Shown: in pieces, positions 50,456-60,275 of the stretch
How the letters are laid out: each line of letters opens with the position of its first letter
Position numbering within the stretch: the first letter of the stretch is position 1
Origin: Datura wrightii
Lineage: Eukaryota > Streptophyta > Magnoliopsida > Solanales > Solanaceae
DNA: 64,000 nucleotides
Assembly: GCA_035772735.1 (NCBI GenBank)
Contig: JASDFA010000010.1
Coordinates: 93,268,001-93,332,000, forward strand
Direction of reading: 5' to 3'
Made by a program: the position numbers and the translations under genes
Notes under the pieces: generated by a model
What the model saw: the letters and a program-made list of their open reading frames with translations, nothing else
Databases searched by the model: none
Told to the model about the DNA's origin: nothing

Positions 50456-51156
50456 GTATGTTTTCCGATTCTCTCTCAAGTTTATAGCAATTCCATTCGA
50501 ATTTAAGCATGAGAGGTGAGATAAATCACCCTAAGTTGAAATTGAGCAGGAATTTGAGTATTTATTGATTGATAAAAGTTCGGAATGTTGTAATGATCGT
50601 TTGAACTTGTCGATTGTATGAACTATTCGAGTTTGATTGCGAAATTCAATTCTAGGGCTTGGTTGTTGAAATCAAAATTGGTAACTTGTTAAATTTGTGA
50701 AATATATGTCGGGTTGTACGTATTGAAGGAGATAAGTCATTGTAAAAAGTGTTTGAATGTTAATAGACGACGAATTCTCGGGTTTTTGGGAAAATGTTGA
50801 AAATTGTTCAAATTGGGTTGGTTGTATAGGTTCATGTATATAGAATTTTTGTTGTTGTTTTTGTATCGTTGTTTTTAGTTGCTAAGTGCGATGGTTGAAT
50901 TGCTAGTGATGGTAGTGATTGGGATTAGCTGTATGAAGTCTGAGTAGTACGCAGAAGTGATACCGTCGAATTTTTTGTTGTGAACGCACTAAGCATGAAT
51001 TGTATAGCTGGTATTTTGGTGTAAATAAAGTTATTCTTGCCGTATTGTTATCACTGTAGCTAAGGACTAAGTGTGGGGTAAACTTAGTTAACCCGACCTT
51101 AGCCGAAGCTAAGATCTATTTAGCTTGACATTGCGCTTGTTTATTTGTGTTGACAG
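50456..51156 (+). other. Candidate intron in the leader of the extra ORF
   Basis: cgag|gtatgttttc at the left and a T-rich ttatttgtgttgacag|ac at the right match plant splice signals. Removal of about 701 bp would place the ATG at 51162 five bases after the junction (acaaaATGG). No coding function is seen inside. Confidence 0.4.
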
Positions 51157-51161
51157 ACAAA

Positions 51162-52172
51162 ATGGTAAGCAGGCAAGATAAAGGTAAGGGTGCATCAACT
51201 TCAGGCACCGGGAGGAAAAGACTTAGACTGGGCACAGCAGTCCCAGCTGCACCAACAGTTCCACGCGGCCAGCGCCGCCAATACGAAACTAGATGGGTAA
51301 CTGATGAGGGGAAGAAGTGGTATGCCAAGCATAAAGAAAACAAATACTTCCCCGAGGAGCATATTGCACGGGAACCATTAGCACAGGAGTTCCCCCACAT
51401 AGTTCAAAGGATCGAGGCAGCTGGGCTCAGCTTCATATTTCAGGAGCCCAAGGAGTGCAACCTACATCTAGTCCGGGAGTTCTATGCTAATTGGAACCCG
51501 GTAATCAGAAGCCACACAATCAAGATCAGAGGGCAGATAGTCACTCTGGAACCCCAGCAGCTAAATGCCATCATCGGAGCGCGGGACACAGACGCCCACA
51601 TTCTCCGCCAGCTGAACATCACCCCACCATATTCCGATATCAGACGCACATTGTGTGGGGCTCGATCCACAGCCAGATGGAGCAGACATAAGGAAAGGGG
51701 TTACCACCAGACTCTGCTGTATTCTCAAATGAACAGGGAGGCCAGAATATGGCTGAAGATAGTCTGCTCGTGCCTAATCCCGGGGGTGCACATGACTGAT
51801 GTGACCCGGGACCGTGTTTGCCTGGTGTATGCCTTGATGAAAGGGCTGGAGATTAATGTTGGGGCGGTCATGATATCCTCCATGAAGAGAGCCCGACTAC
51901 ACCAGGGCCACAGGTATGGGTTCGGTGGACTAATCACCACCTTTCTCCGAGGCCTCGACGTCGAGGAAGAGGCTTTGGACTACATCCCGCAGTTGGAGCG
52001 GAGGGCCCTTGACGTGACCAAAACTAAGGCCCCCGACACCACACACGGGCTAGTGCTGACACTTGGTGAGCGACATGCTCGTGACGACCAGTACATGGCA
52101 CGGATGTTTGGAATGAAAATGCTCCAGCTCAGGATCGGTGGGAGACCAGCCACGGAGGAGGAGCTATGGTAG
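51162..52172 (+). CDS. Extra ORF of the Athila-type element, plant transposon-domain (Transposase_32-like) protein
   Basis: 336 codons from an ATG in good plant context; the open frame extends slightly upstream. It has a basic, S/T-rich N-terminus (about 40 residues). Next come F-Y-A-N-W, V-R-G/I-R-G-x-x-V and L-x-x-L-C-G blocks, then W-L-K-I-V-C-S-C-L-I-P-G-x-H, D-V-T-x-D-R-V-C-L-V-Y-A-L and I-N-V-G-A-V-M-I. These are the conserved blocks, as I recall them, of the 'putative plant transposon protein' domain common in Solanaceae repeats. Its biochemical role is unknown. It sits where Athila elements often carry an env-like frame, but no signal peptide or membrane segment is evident. It ends at TAG 52170-52172; see 52173-52382. 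Confidence 0.75.
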   Translation: MVSRQDKGKGASTSGTGRKRLRLGTAVPAAPTVPRGQRRQYETRWVTDEGKKWYAKHKENKYFPEEHIAREPLAQEFPHIVQRIEAAGLSFIFQEPKECNLHLVREFYANWNPVIRSHTIKIRGQIVTLEPQQLNAIIGARDTDAHILRQLNITPPYSDIRRTLCGARSTARWSRHKERGYHQTLLYSQMNREARIWLKIVCSCLIPGVHMTDVTRDRVCLVYALMKGLEINVGAVMISSMKRARLHQGHRYGFGGLITTFLRGLDVEEEALDYIPQLERRALDVTKTKAPDTTHGLVLTLGERHARDDQYMARMFGMKMLQLRIGGRPATEEELW

Positions 52173-52382
52173 CTCGAGCTGGATTACCCATTTGGCGAAA
52201 ACGCCAGGGCTCTATGCCGAGTGGGGCCAGCCTTTGTAGAACCCACTGACGATGACATCCCCACGGATGAGGAGACACGTCGGGAGGACTCCGATGTGGA
52301 GTCCGATGACGACGACGTAGGCAACTCGGACATGGGCGATGAGGCAGCAGCACCTGATGAAGAAGTGGAATACTTTGACTGA
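52173..52382 (+). pseudogene. Acidic C-terminal extension cut off by a stop codon
   Basis: The frame of the preceding ORF stays open after TAG 52170-52172 for 69 codons to TGA 52380-52382. It encodes a strongly acidic tail (runs of D and E, for example D-D-D-D and E-E-T). Probably the protein originally ended here and a single nonsense change shortened it. Confidence 0.65.
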
Positions 52383-54288
52383 TCAGGGAGTTCCACCACC
52401 CAATTTTGTGATTTTTAATTTTTGTGAACACTGGGGACAGTGTTCGGTTTAAGTGTGGGGTGGGGAGTAGTTAGGTGCTGGGCTGGGCTGGTTTGCTTGT
52501 ATGCCTTCCTCTATATTTATGTATGTATGTTTCCCTGTGTTTGTGAATTGCAAGTTGTTCTGTATTTGTAATTATTTGTGGTATTGATGTGTGTTGTGGA
52601 ATGTTGTTGTTGCCAGCTAAGTCTGTAAAAATTTTTGTAAATATTTTCTTAATTTTTTTTTCTATCGAAATGATCAATATTTTTAAAATTTTGCGAAAAT
52701 ATTTTGTTCATATTTAAAAATATTTTGTAAATAATTTTTCCATCTAAATGATCGATGTTTTGCAAAATTTTTCAATTTTTATTTTTTTTGGGTTTCTCGG
52801 AGTTTGTTTTCAGTTCTTTTACCGAGAATAGTCCCATTGAACCGACGGCATAGTTAGTGACCGTTCCCTATGATGGATGGAGGACGACCGTCTTAAGGGA
52901 AATGTAGTCGGTAGGAGTAGTGATTTTAATTTATTTTCAGTTTTTTTGGTGGATTGCATCACGGAACCTGTAGTTACTATATGGTTGTGAAATGTTGGTT
53001 GCGTGTTGTACCTGATATTTAAAATGCAAAAGTGATTCGTATGAAAGCTTGCAATTTTGTAAATATGTTGAGATACCTAGGCTGTAGAGTTCGATTCGGT
53101 GTGATTGAGGCTTAATTTTTGAATTCATGTAATTAGCTAATTGAAGAGTCTGTGAATGCATCTTGAATCGAGCATGTGCATGAAGTGTAAAGTGAGGTAT
53201 TGTTATTCCATGCTATTGTGAAGTGTCTATAACTTGCCTGGTGTGTGTACAAAACGAAATGAAGGAGGTGTATTGTTGGAAAGGATGTAGGCATTTCTTT
53301 GTTTTAACCGAGAGTTTCTATTTTGTTCTTGTCATACTCCCCTTTTGATGTGATTGTATACCCTAGTCAGCCCGTTGAGCCTTTAGCCTATTATTTCTTT
53401 CTTTTGTCCAAAAATGTATAAACTGAGCTTAATTCTTTCTTTTCATTAGCTGTAAAGTCTATACAAAACTCTTAAGCGCTTAAGAAGAACAAAAATTTTC
53501 CCAAAGTGTCAAAGAGTGAGAATGGTGAAAAGAAAAAGAAAAGCAGAGTGAGGAAAGAAAAGAAAAGGTTGAAGGTGCACTTGCTATAACTAAATGATAA
53601 TGAAGGTGCATGAAAAACCTTTGTTTTTGGGTCAAGTGTGCTTGATGAAATGGGCCATACGAAAGTAAATCATCATGAATGGGATGATGAAAAAAAAAGA
53701 AAAGAGAGAAACAATGTCCATACGTTGATGGGAATGTGTTGAAAAGGCGCTTAATGATGCTAGTGGCTATTATTGGCTAATCCAATATATACTAGTTCCA
53801 TAGCTTCCATTACAACCCATTAAAGTCCTACGTGATCTTACATTGCATTTCTTTATATTAGTGGAGTAATACACTAAGGGCAAGCTTATGGATCATGACA
53901 TGATGCATGTGAATTCTTTTGGGAGAGAGAGTGAAATAAATTTTTACATGCCCATATTTGAATGTCTGTGTGTCACATGAGCAAAAAGGGGAAGATTCTC
54001 TTGAGTTGTGAGGGCACATGCTTGATGAAAGATTGATTTTCGTGTCAGATATCTTTATTAGCCGATTTGCATGAGTTTGCCGATATCGAGAGTCGATTAT
54101 TAAAGTCTCGAAAATCTTGATGTATTAAAGGTCATTGCATTGTTAAGACCATTCATGTTTTCTTGATGATTTGCAATATTGAATGATCGGTATGACCATA
54201 GCGTAAATTGTCGCACCATAGTGGCGAAGGTTGTGATGTAATTTGCATGAATTGTGTGTTTGTTGTTCGAGGACGAACAAGGATTTAA
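52383..54288 (+). other. Non-coding 3' interior of the Athila-type element
   Basis: No significant ORF on either strand. It includes an aagtgtgggg motif at 52451, T-rich DNA with aaaatatttt repeats (52620-52760), a cagcccgttgagccttta tract (53368-53385), and a purine-rich stretch (about 53500-53720). Confidence 0.6.
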
Positions 54289-54300
54289 GTGTGGGGTAAG
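54286..54300 (+). other. Polypurine tract of the Athila-type element
   Basis: taagtgtggggtaag ends immediately before the 3' LTR. Related aagtgtgggg copies occur at 51069 and 52451. Confidence 0.75.
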
Positions 54301-54544
54301 TGATCTTGGGCAGATTTATATGCCCAAGTGATACTCAAACGTATCATTTTCGCCTTGTTTATCGTGCAATGTGTATACATTTTCATGTAATTGGTAATAA
54401 AATGTGAATTTATACTAACCAACATGATTAGCATTGTTTTGTAGGTAAAATGTGATTTTGAGGAGCTAAAATGCATGTTGGAACAATATCAGAGTTGGAC
54501 TTGGAATCAAGCACGGAAAAGGCATTGGACTGCACAATATAAAG

Positions 54545-54781
54545 GGGCTCCGCGATGGAGCCGTGTCACGCTGCCATCGCAGAGGCATTCTGCCTGGAGG
54601 GTGAAAGATTAGTCAAATTCCAGTGGAGCCTCGCGACAGCTCCGTGGCACGGAGGCAAGCCTCCGCGTTGCATGCCGTGGCACGTTGATGCTTTATTCCC
54701 GGACCCCAAATTTCCAGTGAGGGTCCGTGTCCACGCCGTGTCACGGAAGCAGTGCTCTGCGATGCACTCCGTGACACGTTG
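54545..54781 (+). repeat. Three GC-rich palindromic modules, Athila 3' LTR
   Basis: Copies at about 54545-54600 (rearranged, with ccgcgatgg and ccatcgcagagg as in the Tekay LTR), 54639-54686 and 54737-54781. They are separated by diverged spacers, one of which (attccagt-like) also separates the internal copies at 50116-50259. Confidence 0.78.
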
Positions 54782-54810
54782 CTTGTTATTCCGGGAAAAA
54801 TTCCCATTAG

Positions 54811-54818
54811 TATAAATA
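54811..54818 (+). promoter_or_regulatory. TATA box of the 3' LTR
   Basis: tataaata, the counterpart of 46355-46362. It could drive read-out transcription into the array and flank. Confidence 0.6.
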
Positions 54819-55726
54819 GAACACTTAAATGTATTTTTCATAATTCAGACTTGGTGGAGCAAGGACGTGGGTTACAGGCAGTTGAGGGACGAAAAGTTCA
54901 GGGTTTTTTCTCTCCTTCTTTCTTCTTTCACTCAATTGTTTGTATGATTAACACTTGTTTTAGGATGATTAATCCACAAATGAGTGGATAATTCCCTTCC
55001 TTGCTGAGGTTATGAACATTTGTGATGAAGTTTGATTATTGAATTATATGGTTTTTTTATCTTTTTCTTCCATATTGTTCTATTAATTCTTGTTCTTACT
55101 GCATTGGTGTGTGGCCGACGTTAATGTATATCTAAAAAGTCCAATTTCACTCAAGAGTGCACGAAATTGGAAAGTTGTGAATTAATAGGGTATTGTTCTT
55201 AACTTGATTTGGGAAAATTGAGTTTTGATGTGCTTTCCTGATAGAAATATACTTGAAAGCCGTATTAGTCAATTTAGGAACCGGAATTGTACTGCTAGGT
55301 CATGAATTGCATTTGATCACAGAAATGTAGACGGATGGTTTATGATTCTTAAGTGAGACTAAATACGAGAGTTTTAATCTCTTGGCTAATGTTCTTGGCT
55401 AGCAATTGGAAGAAAGGATTAACCAATGTATGATGATAATCAGTTCATTACATGTTCTTAACCTTGGCATGCTCATATCCATAGTTTAAATTCAAAGTAA
55501 ATAATTGTCAGTAGTTTTAGTACATAATTTATAAAACAAACTTTTCAATTGTTGGTTACGTTGTTGTCAGCATATTTAGAAGTGAGATAGAATATAGTAT
55601 ACTTAAGCAATTTTCACTTATCCAGAGTCTCCTTGGATCGATACTTGGCTTACTTAAGCCACTTACTACTTGTTTGACCACGTGCACTTGCGTGTCGGTT
55701 TTTAACCCCAACCAAAGCACCGAATA

Positions 55727-55731
55727 GTAAG
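55727..55731. repeat. Target-site duplication, right (gtaag)
   Basis: gtaag after the 3' LTR, continued by tatcattatacct of U9. Confidence 0.9.
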
Positions 55732-56905
55732 TATCATTATACCTAAGATAATGGATGAAAAAATTATTCAAATTTGCAATATATATGCATCAATTTGTCT
55801 CCTAGTCCTTTATTTTCCCGATCTTGTTCATTAGTGGCCAAATTCCCACAAAATTTATGTATTTTCCAATTGAAAAAGGTAATAAGTGAATTTTCTAGAT
55901 TGTATCAGATACAATTCAAATAAGTAGTATTACACATAGAGAGTATGTCCTTGCGACTAACATACCACAGGATAATAATGGTCATTCCATAAGAATTTCA
56001 AGTAAACATAGGTGGACCGCCAATTCTATGCAACAAGCATTCTACGATCTTCAAAAAATCACCCCTTTGAGCTACACAAGCAATAGTAGAAGTATAAGGA
56101 GTTACGATAGTTAAATTTTATGATAGAGCAGCGGTTGTTATTGTTGGGTTTGTATAGCACAACAACAATGACAATGATGATTATAGAGAAAGAGATCTAG
56201 TGGTAATACTAAAGAATGGTGACAGTGCGTAATGAATACCTATAGTGCATGAGTCAAACACAAGTGTATGAGATCCAATATATATTTTATAGGTATTTGT
56301 TTGGTTAGTATACTCATCCTATTTGGAGAAACACTATGTGAAAAGTGATTGACTAAAATTCTGGCAAAGGACTTACTAGTTATTGATTGATTAATGATAT
56401 TCTTTAGAGTGGATGAGGTTACTATCCATTTCACTAGTACTGTACAAAAACCAAAATTTTACACATAATTAGTTTGTTGGGGTTGTCGAGATGTCAGGGT
56501 TAGTTTAAGAAAACCTTGATTGATTTTATGGTCTATATGCTTCCTCCGGCCAGTACATCTATATGGTACCTCTGTACATTGAATTTTATAAATACGAGAA
56601 GAAATCGAAGTGTTTTTTTCTCTATAACGATTTGAACCTTAGGCCACATGATTCTTATACTTCATTGGTTATATATAATTTGATCTTTTTATGAAATTTT
56701 AGAAGGATACATATAATAAGGTTGACTAGACTTAAATATAATATCCCTCATGTATCAATAAAATTGCAGCAATAACATATGCAGATGAACAATGAGAAAA
56801 AAATTTATAACTAGGAAATAAACATAATGATTGAAATAATAAAAAGTATTACATGCTTAATGAATTTTCTAAGTGTATCCATCATTCTTTTCTCCATCAT
56901 TATTG

Positions 56906-57264
56906 CAGGGTTGACCGAATAACTTTTGTAAAAAGGCCATTTAATTTGGGGGCTCTATTTTTTTTAGCAATTATTGAATTGATAGGTTTTTTAAAAAAAC
57001 AACTTACACTATTTTACAAAGGGTAACTTTTTTATGTAAAAGGAACCTTTTTAAATGGGAAATAAAGTAGATATAGTTTCTTAAAAATAGGATTAACAAA
57101 AAATAAAAAACTTAAAAATAGAAAATTTAAACATATGGATGATTTGATAAGTAAATGGCCAATCACTTTTTATTTTTCTATAAAAAAACATTGGTCCTTT
57201 TCTTTTTAGCTTTCCAAGTTGCATCTTTTTTTTATCTCACTCTTTCTCATTATTCGTATGTTAT

Positions 57265-57296
<32 letters not shown>

Positions 57297-57395
57297 TCTA
57301 TTCTTCTTTTCTTTCTTCCTCTATGTTCAAGAGTTCTTAATTGAACTATTAAAAAGTTAAGGATTTTAATAGTTTTAACTTGAAAAGAGCATAGT
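56906..57395. other. AT-rich flank between the array and the next LTR
   Basis: No array similarity, no ORF with a recognisable domain, many A/T runs. The only structured feature is the CT tract at 57264-57299. Confidence 0.6.
57264..57299. repeat. (CT)n microsatellite
   Basis: 36-bp CT tract with one ctgtct interruption. Unlike the GA tracts it lies outside the array. Confidence 0.95.
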
Positions 57396-58345
57396 TGTTA
57401 CACCCATAAAATATTATCAGTTAGGAGGCGTACGTGTGGATTTGTAATGAATAAAGAGAGCTTGATGCGTGTAGAAAAAGTCTTGAAAGTGGCGTCGGAC
57501 GAGACCAGTGCACAAGGCCTGCGCGATGCGCCAACCAGCATGGTACACCAGGCCTGCTGGCGCCTTGATAGGCGCGGTGCGGCAGTGGGTTTGGCGCGAT
57601 GGGTGGCATGGGGCGCCACCCCTTCCACCGCGAGCATGTGATATAAATACACTCTCTTAGCTTATTTTAACCCATTGTGACATATTCCCTTGGCCAGAGA
57701 AAAGAGCAAACACAACATTCAATTACGTTTCGTAAGATTTCACTATCAAACGCTGTCCAAACACAAATCAACTAAGTGTAACGAAGTCTAGGCCTACGAG
57801 AAGCGTAACTATGGAGTTATTTCCCAAAAATTCGCTCAACACACCGGAGCCCCGTCGGGTAAAAGTTGTCAGAATTGTTTCAAATTGAATCCTAATATGC
57901 CATAGACATTAGATAAGCACTTATCACTTCTGAACTCTAGGGAAATTCTAGGTTTTCGGCCGAGTTATTCGAAGTTGAATTATAGTGAATGTTATTATCA
58001 AATGTTATCATTATTTGCCAGTTTAGTTTTTAAATTAGACCTCTTCTCTCCGTATGAATGCTGTAGTTGGTTAGAACCACCGGTTATAAGTTGAAACTCA
58101 CCTTATAAATGGAAGTCGGCACTCGAGGTATGCAAGGCGATTCATTTTGGCAAGTTACATTTGTCATAAAGCTAGTATGACTTGTGTATCTATAGTACTT
58201 CGGAGTAGACTTATTGTGCTTTACCGTTATGAGTTGAATTGAGATGATAGCGATGATATAGTAACCCTCTTCAATGTTAACCCTAGCCAACTTTATGGTT
58301 GTATACAGTATTAGGGGTTCAGATATTATTGCCTATAGGGTTTTT
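57396..58345 (+). mobile_element. 5' LTR part of the decayed Tekay-like element
   Basis: Starts tgttacaccc, with a GC-rich block (57495-57635) just upstream of a TATA box at 57642-57650, then an R/U5-like part. The LTR 3' end and a Met-tRNA primer site are not visible. The text passes at about 58345 into the gag leader, so a deletion probably removed them. Confidence 0.6.
57642..57650 (+). promoter_or_regulatory. TATA box in the decayed LTR
   Basis: tataaatac right after a GC-rich segment, the same arrangement as in the other LTRs of this window. Confidence 0.5.
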
Positions 58346-58555
58346 CTTGCAGGATCAATATGATGTCTAGAAGAACTAGACATAGGCCGTGAAAGCCGCG
58401 TTAAGTAGAGACTTTTTCATTTGTTGTGAAGAGTGCCACACTTATGACGAAGAGGCTATGAGACGTTTAGGAAATGTTCCTTATTTCATGATCTATGTTG
58501 TGCGATGAGAAGTCTTTCTATCCTTCTAATTCATGCTATTCGTGATTGCAAAGTT

Positions 58556-59719
58556 ATGGCTGCTCGAAGGGTGAACGGAAGAAGAAATGGAAATTGTGAA
58601 GGCCACGAGGATGGCAATGGTCATGGTCATCAGCAAGCCCCACCTGTTCAGAAGCCCCAGGCACCAGAGCGAATTGCCCACGCTAAGTTTCAGGCAGGTA
58701 TCCAGATATTGGCACTGGCCTTGACCGCTCAGGTCAACCATCAGGATGTTGTGCACATTCCACAGAATGGCAATGCGGCAGCGGCTCGGATTAGAGATTT
58801 GTTGAGGATGAACCCTCCGGAGTTCCTTGGGTCCAAGGTGGATGAGGATCACCCAGGTTATGGGGGTGAAAAATGGAGAGTGTGTTGATTTGGCCGCCTA
58901 AAAGGGGTGGGGCATATATGATTCAAGCAGTGGAGAGATGCTAGGGAAGTGGGTGCAGGCCCTATAGGTTGGGAATTGTTTCGCACATCATTTCTGGATT
59001 GGTTCTTCCCTTGTGAGATGAGGGAACTAAAGGAGGCCGAGTTTGTTAATCTGAAACAAGGTGATATGTCAGTTCAGGAGTACGCTTTGGAGTTCACTTG
59101 TTTATCAAAGTATGCACTAGAGTTTTTGGCAGATCAGAGGGCTCGAGTGAGCCGATTTATGCACGGAGTGGCGGACTACCAGGATAAGGATTATAGGATC
59201 GCCATGTTGTATTGGGATATAGATTTTCCCTACATTGTGTTGCATGCTCAGTAGATGGATTCGGTGTATCCGAGATAGAGAGAGGCCAAGAGGGAAAGGA
59301 ATAATAATTATGGGACTTCTTAGGCCAGATCGGGTGGTGGAAAGCATCAGTAGTCTTAGCAGAGGTCTATTGCTCCAGCACCATCATCGGCTAGTGCGCC
59401 GTCTATATTCTGAGAGGATCGAAGGAGCAGGGATCCAGATTCGAGAGGCCAGGATAGCATGCAGATAGAGCGCACCTTCCCAGCTTGTGTGAGATGCGAC
59501 AAGAATGACTCAGGGAGGTTCCTAGCCGGCTCGAATGCTTGTTTCCGGTGTGGCAAACCCGGACACAGACTCAGGAATTTCCCTTCAGCCACATTAGGGG
59601 GAGGCAGAGCCCGTATGCTAGTAGCCAGTTCAATTACTCTAGCAGCACGTCCCCCTCAGCAGGGTTCCTCAACTAGTTCAGTCGGCAGTCGGCGGTCAGC
59701 GCCAGAAAAAGTTCTATGA
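58556..59719 (+). pseudogene. gag: gag remains of the decayed Tekay-like element
   Basis: The start region is ATG 58556, followed by a basic, G/H-rich N-terminus and the R-x-x-x-P-P-E-F-L-G block to a stop at 58888. Next is a capsid piece at 58949-59254 (W-F-F-P-C-E-M-R-E-L-K, then L-K-Q-G-D-M-S-V-Q-E-Y), then a zinc knuckle in 59459-59719 (C-F-R-C-G-K-P-G-H, with the last Cys of the CCHC set replaced in R-N-F). At least two frame changes and several stops separate the pieces. Confidence 0.8.
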
Positions 59720-59734
59720 TTTAGCACCCCACCA

Positions 59735-60275
59735 GGAGCAGGAGGTCTCCCTGGATGTGGTCATTGGTATGTTGCAAGTTTTTCATATTGATGTTTATGC
59801 TTTGTTAGATCCAAGGGTTACCTTGTCTTTTCTAACTCCTTACATTGCTAGTAGCTTTGGTGTTTGTCCCGAGACTCTGTCAGAACCATTTTCAGTTTCT
59901 ATTCCTGTTGGTGATTCGGTTGTAGCTAGGTGAGTGTATGGAGGATGCTCGGTAACTATGTTGCATAAAGTCACCTCTGCAGACTTTATAGAGTTAGCTA
60001 TGACTCATTTTGATATTTTTCTTGGCATGGATTTGTTGTATGCATGTTATGTTTCTGTTAATTGTAGAACCCATGCAATGGAGTTCCATTTTCCGAGAGA
60101 GTTAGTCTTGGAGTGGAAGGATAGTTCAGCCGTTCTTGAAGGACATTTCATTTCATATCTTAAGGCCAGAAAGATGATCTCAAAATGTTGCATGTATCAT
60201 CTAGTTTGGGATAAGGATGTTGAGTTCGAGACCCCGAATATCTTGTTAGTTCCGGTTGTGCGTGAGTACCCAGTT
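59735..60275 (+). pseudogene. Protease remains of the decayed Tekay-like element
   Basis: It follows E-Q-E-V-S-L-D-V-V-I-G-M-L with the active-site region L-L-D-P (then R-V-T-L-S, so the usual Gly-Ser/Thr context is lost). A TGA stop is at 59931-59933. The later part (59934-60275) has I-F-L-G-M-D-L-L-Y and F-I-S-Y-L-K-A-R-K-M-I. The frame ends at the linker before RT, where the deletion to LTR sequence begins. Confidence 0.78.

Larger units (their letters stand above)
45970..55726 (+). mobile_element. Athila-type non-autonomous Ty3/gypsy element, 9.8 kb
   Basis: Flanked by gtaag at 45965-45969 and 55727-55731. Order: 5' LTR, Asp-tRNA primer site, gag, in-frame TAG, protease, a short conserved tract, a long non-coding part with a candidate internal promoter, an extra ORF, non-coding DNA, polypurine tract, 3' LTR. 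RT, RNase H and integrase are missing. Apart from one 126-bp length difference the LTRs differ at only about a dozen sites, so this is the youngest insertion in the array. Confidence 0.93.
54301..55726 (+). mobile_element. 3' LTR of the Athila-type element
   Basis: 1426 bp. It ends accgaata where the 5' LTR has accgaaca, a single change in the terminal dinucleotide context. It has three GC-rich module copies between 54545 and 54781. Confidence 0.94.
939..56905 (+). repeat. Tandem array of about 4.15-kb units (U1-U9), interrupted by three LTR retrotransposons
   Basis: The landmark cacattataagctagtc (or a one-base variant) recurs at about 937, 5076, 19647, 23828, 27974, 31944, 36104, 42499 and 45743. 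After subtracting the inserted elements the spacings are about 4139, 4157, 4181, 4146, 3970, 4160, 4171 and 3244 bp. Units are alignable base by base over their whole length, with scattered substitutions and small indels. The last unit continues after the Athila-type insertion and similarity fades out near 56905. No rRNA, tRNA or intact gene is visible in the unit. Units share ancestry through tandem duplication; a centromeric or knob role is possible but not shown by sequence. Confidence 0.92.
45743..56905 (+). repeat. Array unit U9 (partial, split by the Athila-type element)
   Basis: Unit sequence runs 45743-45969, resumes at 55732 after the element and its second target duplication, and continues to about 56905. 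Similarity to the other units is high to about 56400, then clearly lower, and stops where the left foldback arm would begin (catcattcttttctccatc). Only about 1.4 kb of the 4.15-kb unit is present. Confidence 0.8.

Noticed and set aside
53520..53720. Purine-rich stretch as a regulatory or polypurine element
   Set aside because: Long and imprecise and not next to an LTR; ordinary low-complexity interior sequence is sufficient.
54566..54841. Frames overlapping the GC-rich modules in the Athila 3' LTR (also 46097-46359)
   Set aside because: They exist on both strands because the modules are palindromic; no domain.
939..56905. CRISPR-like or rDNA spacer interpretation of the repeats
   Set aside because: Units are 4 kb, have no short-spacer structure and no rRNA sequence; the context is plant nuclear DNA.
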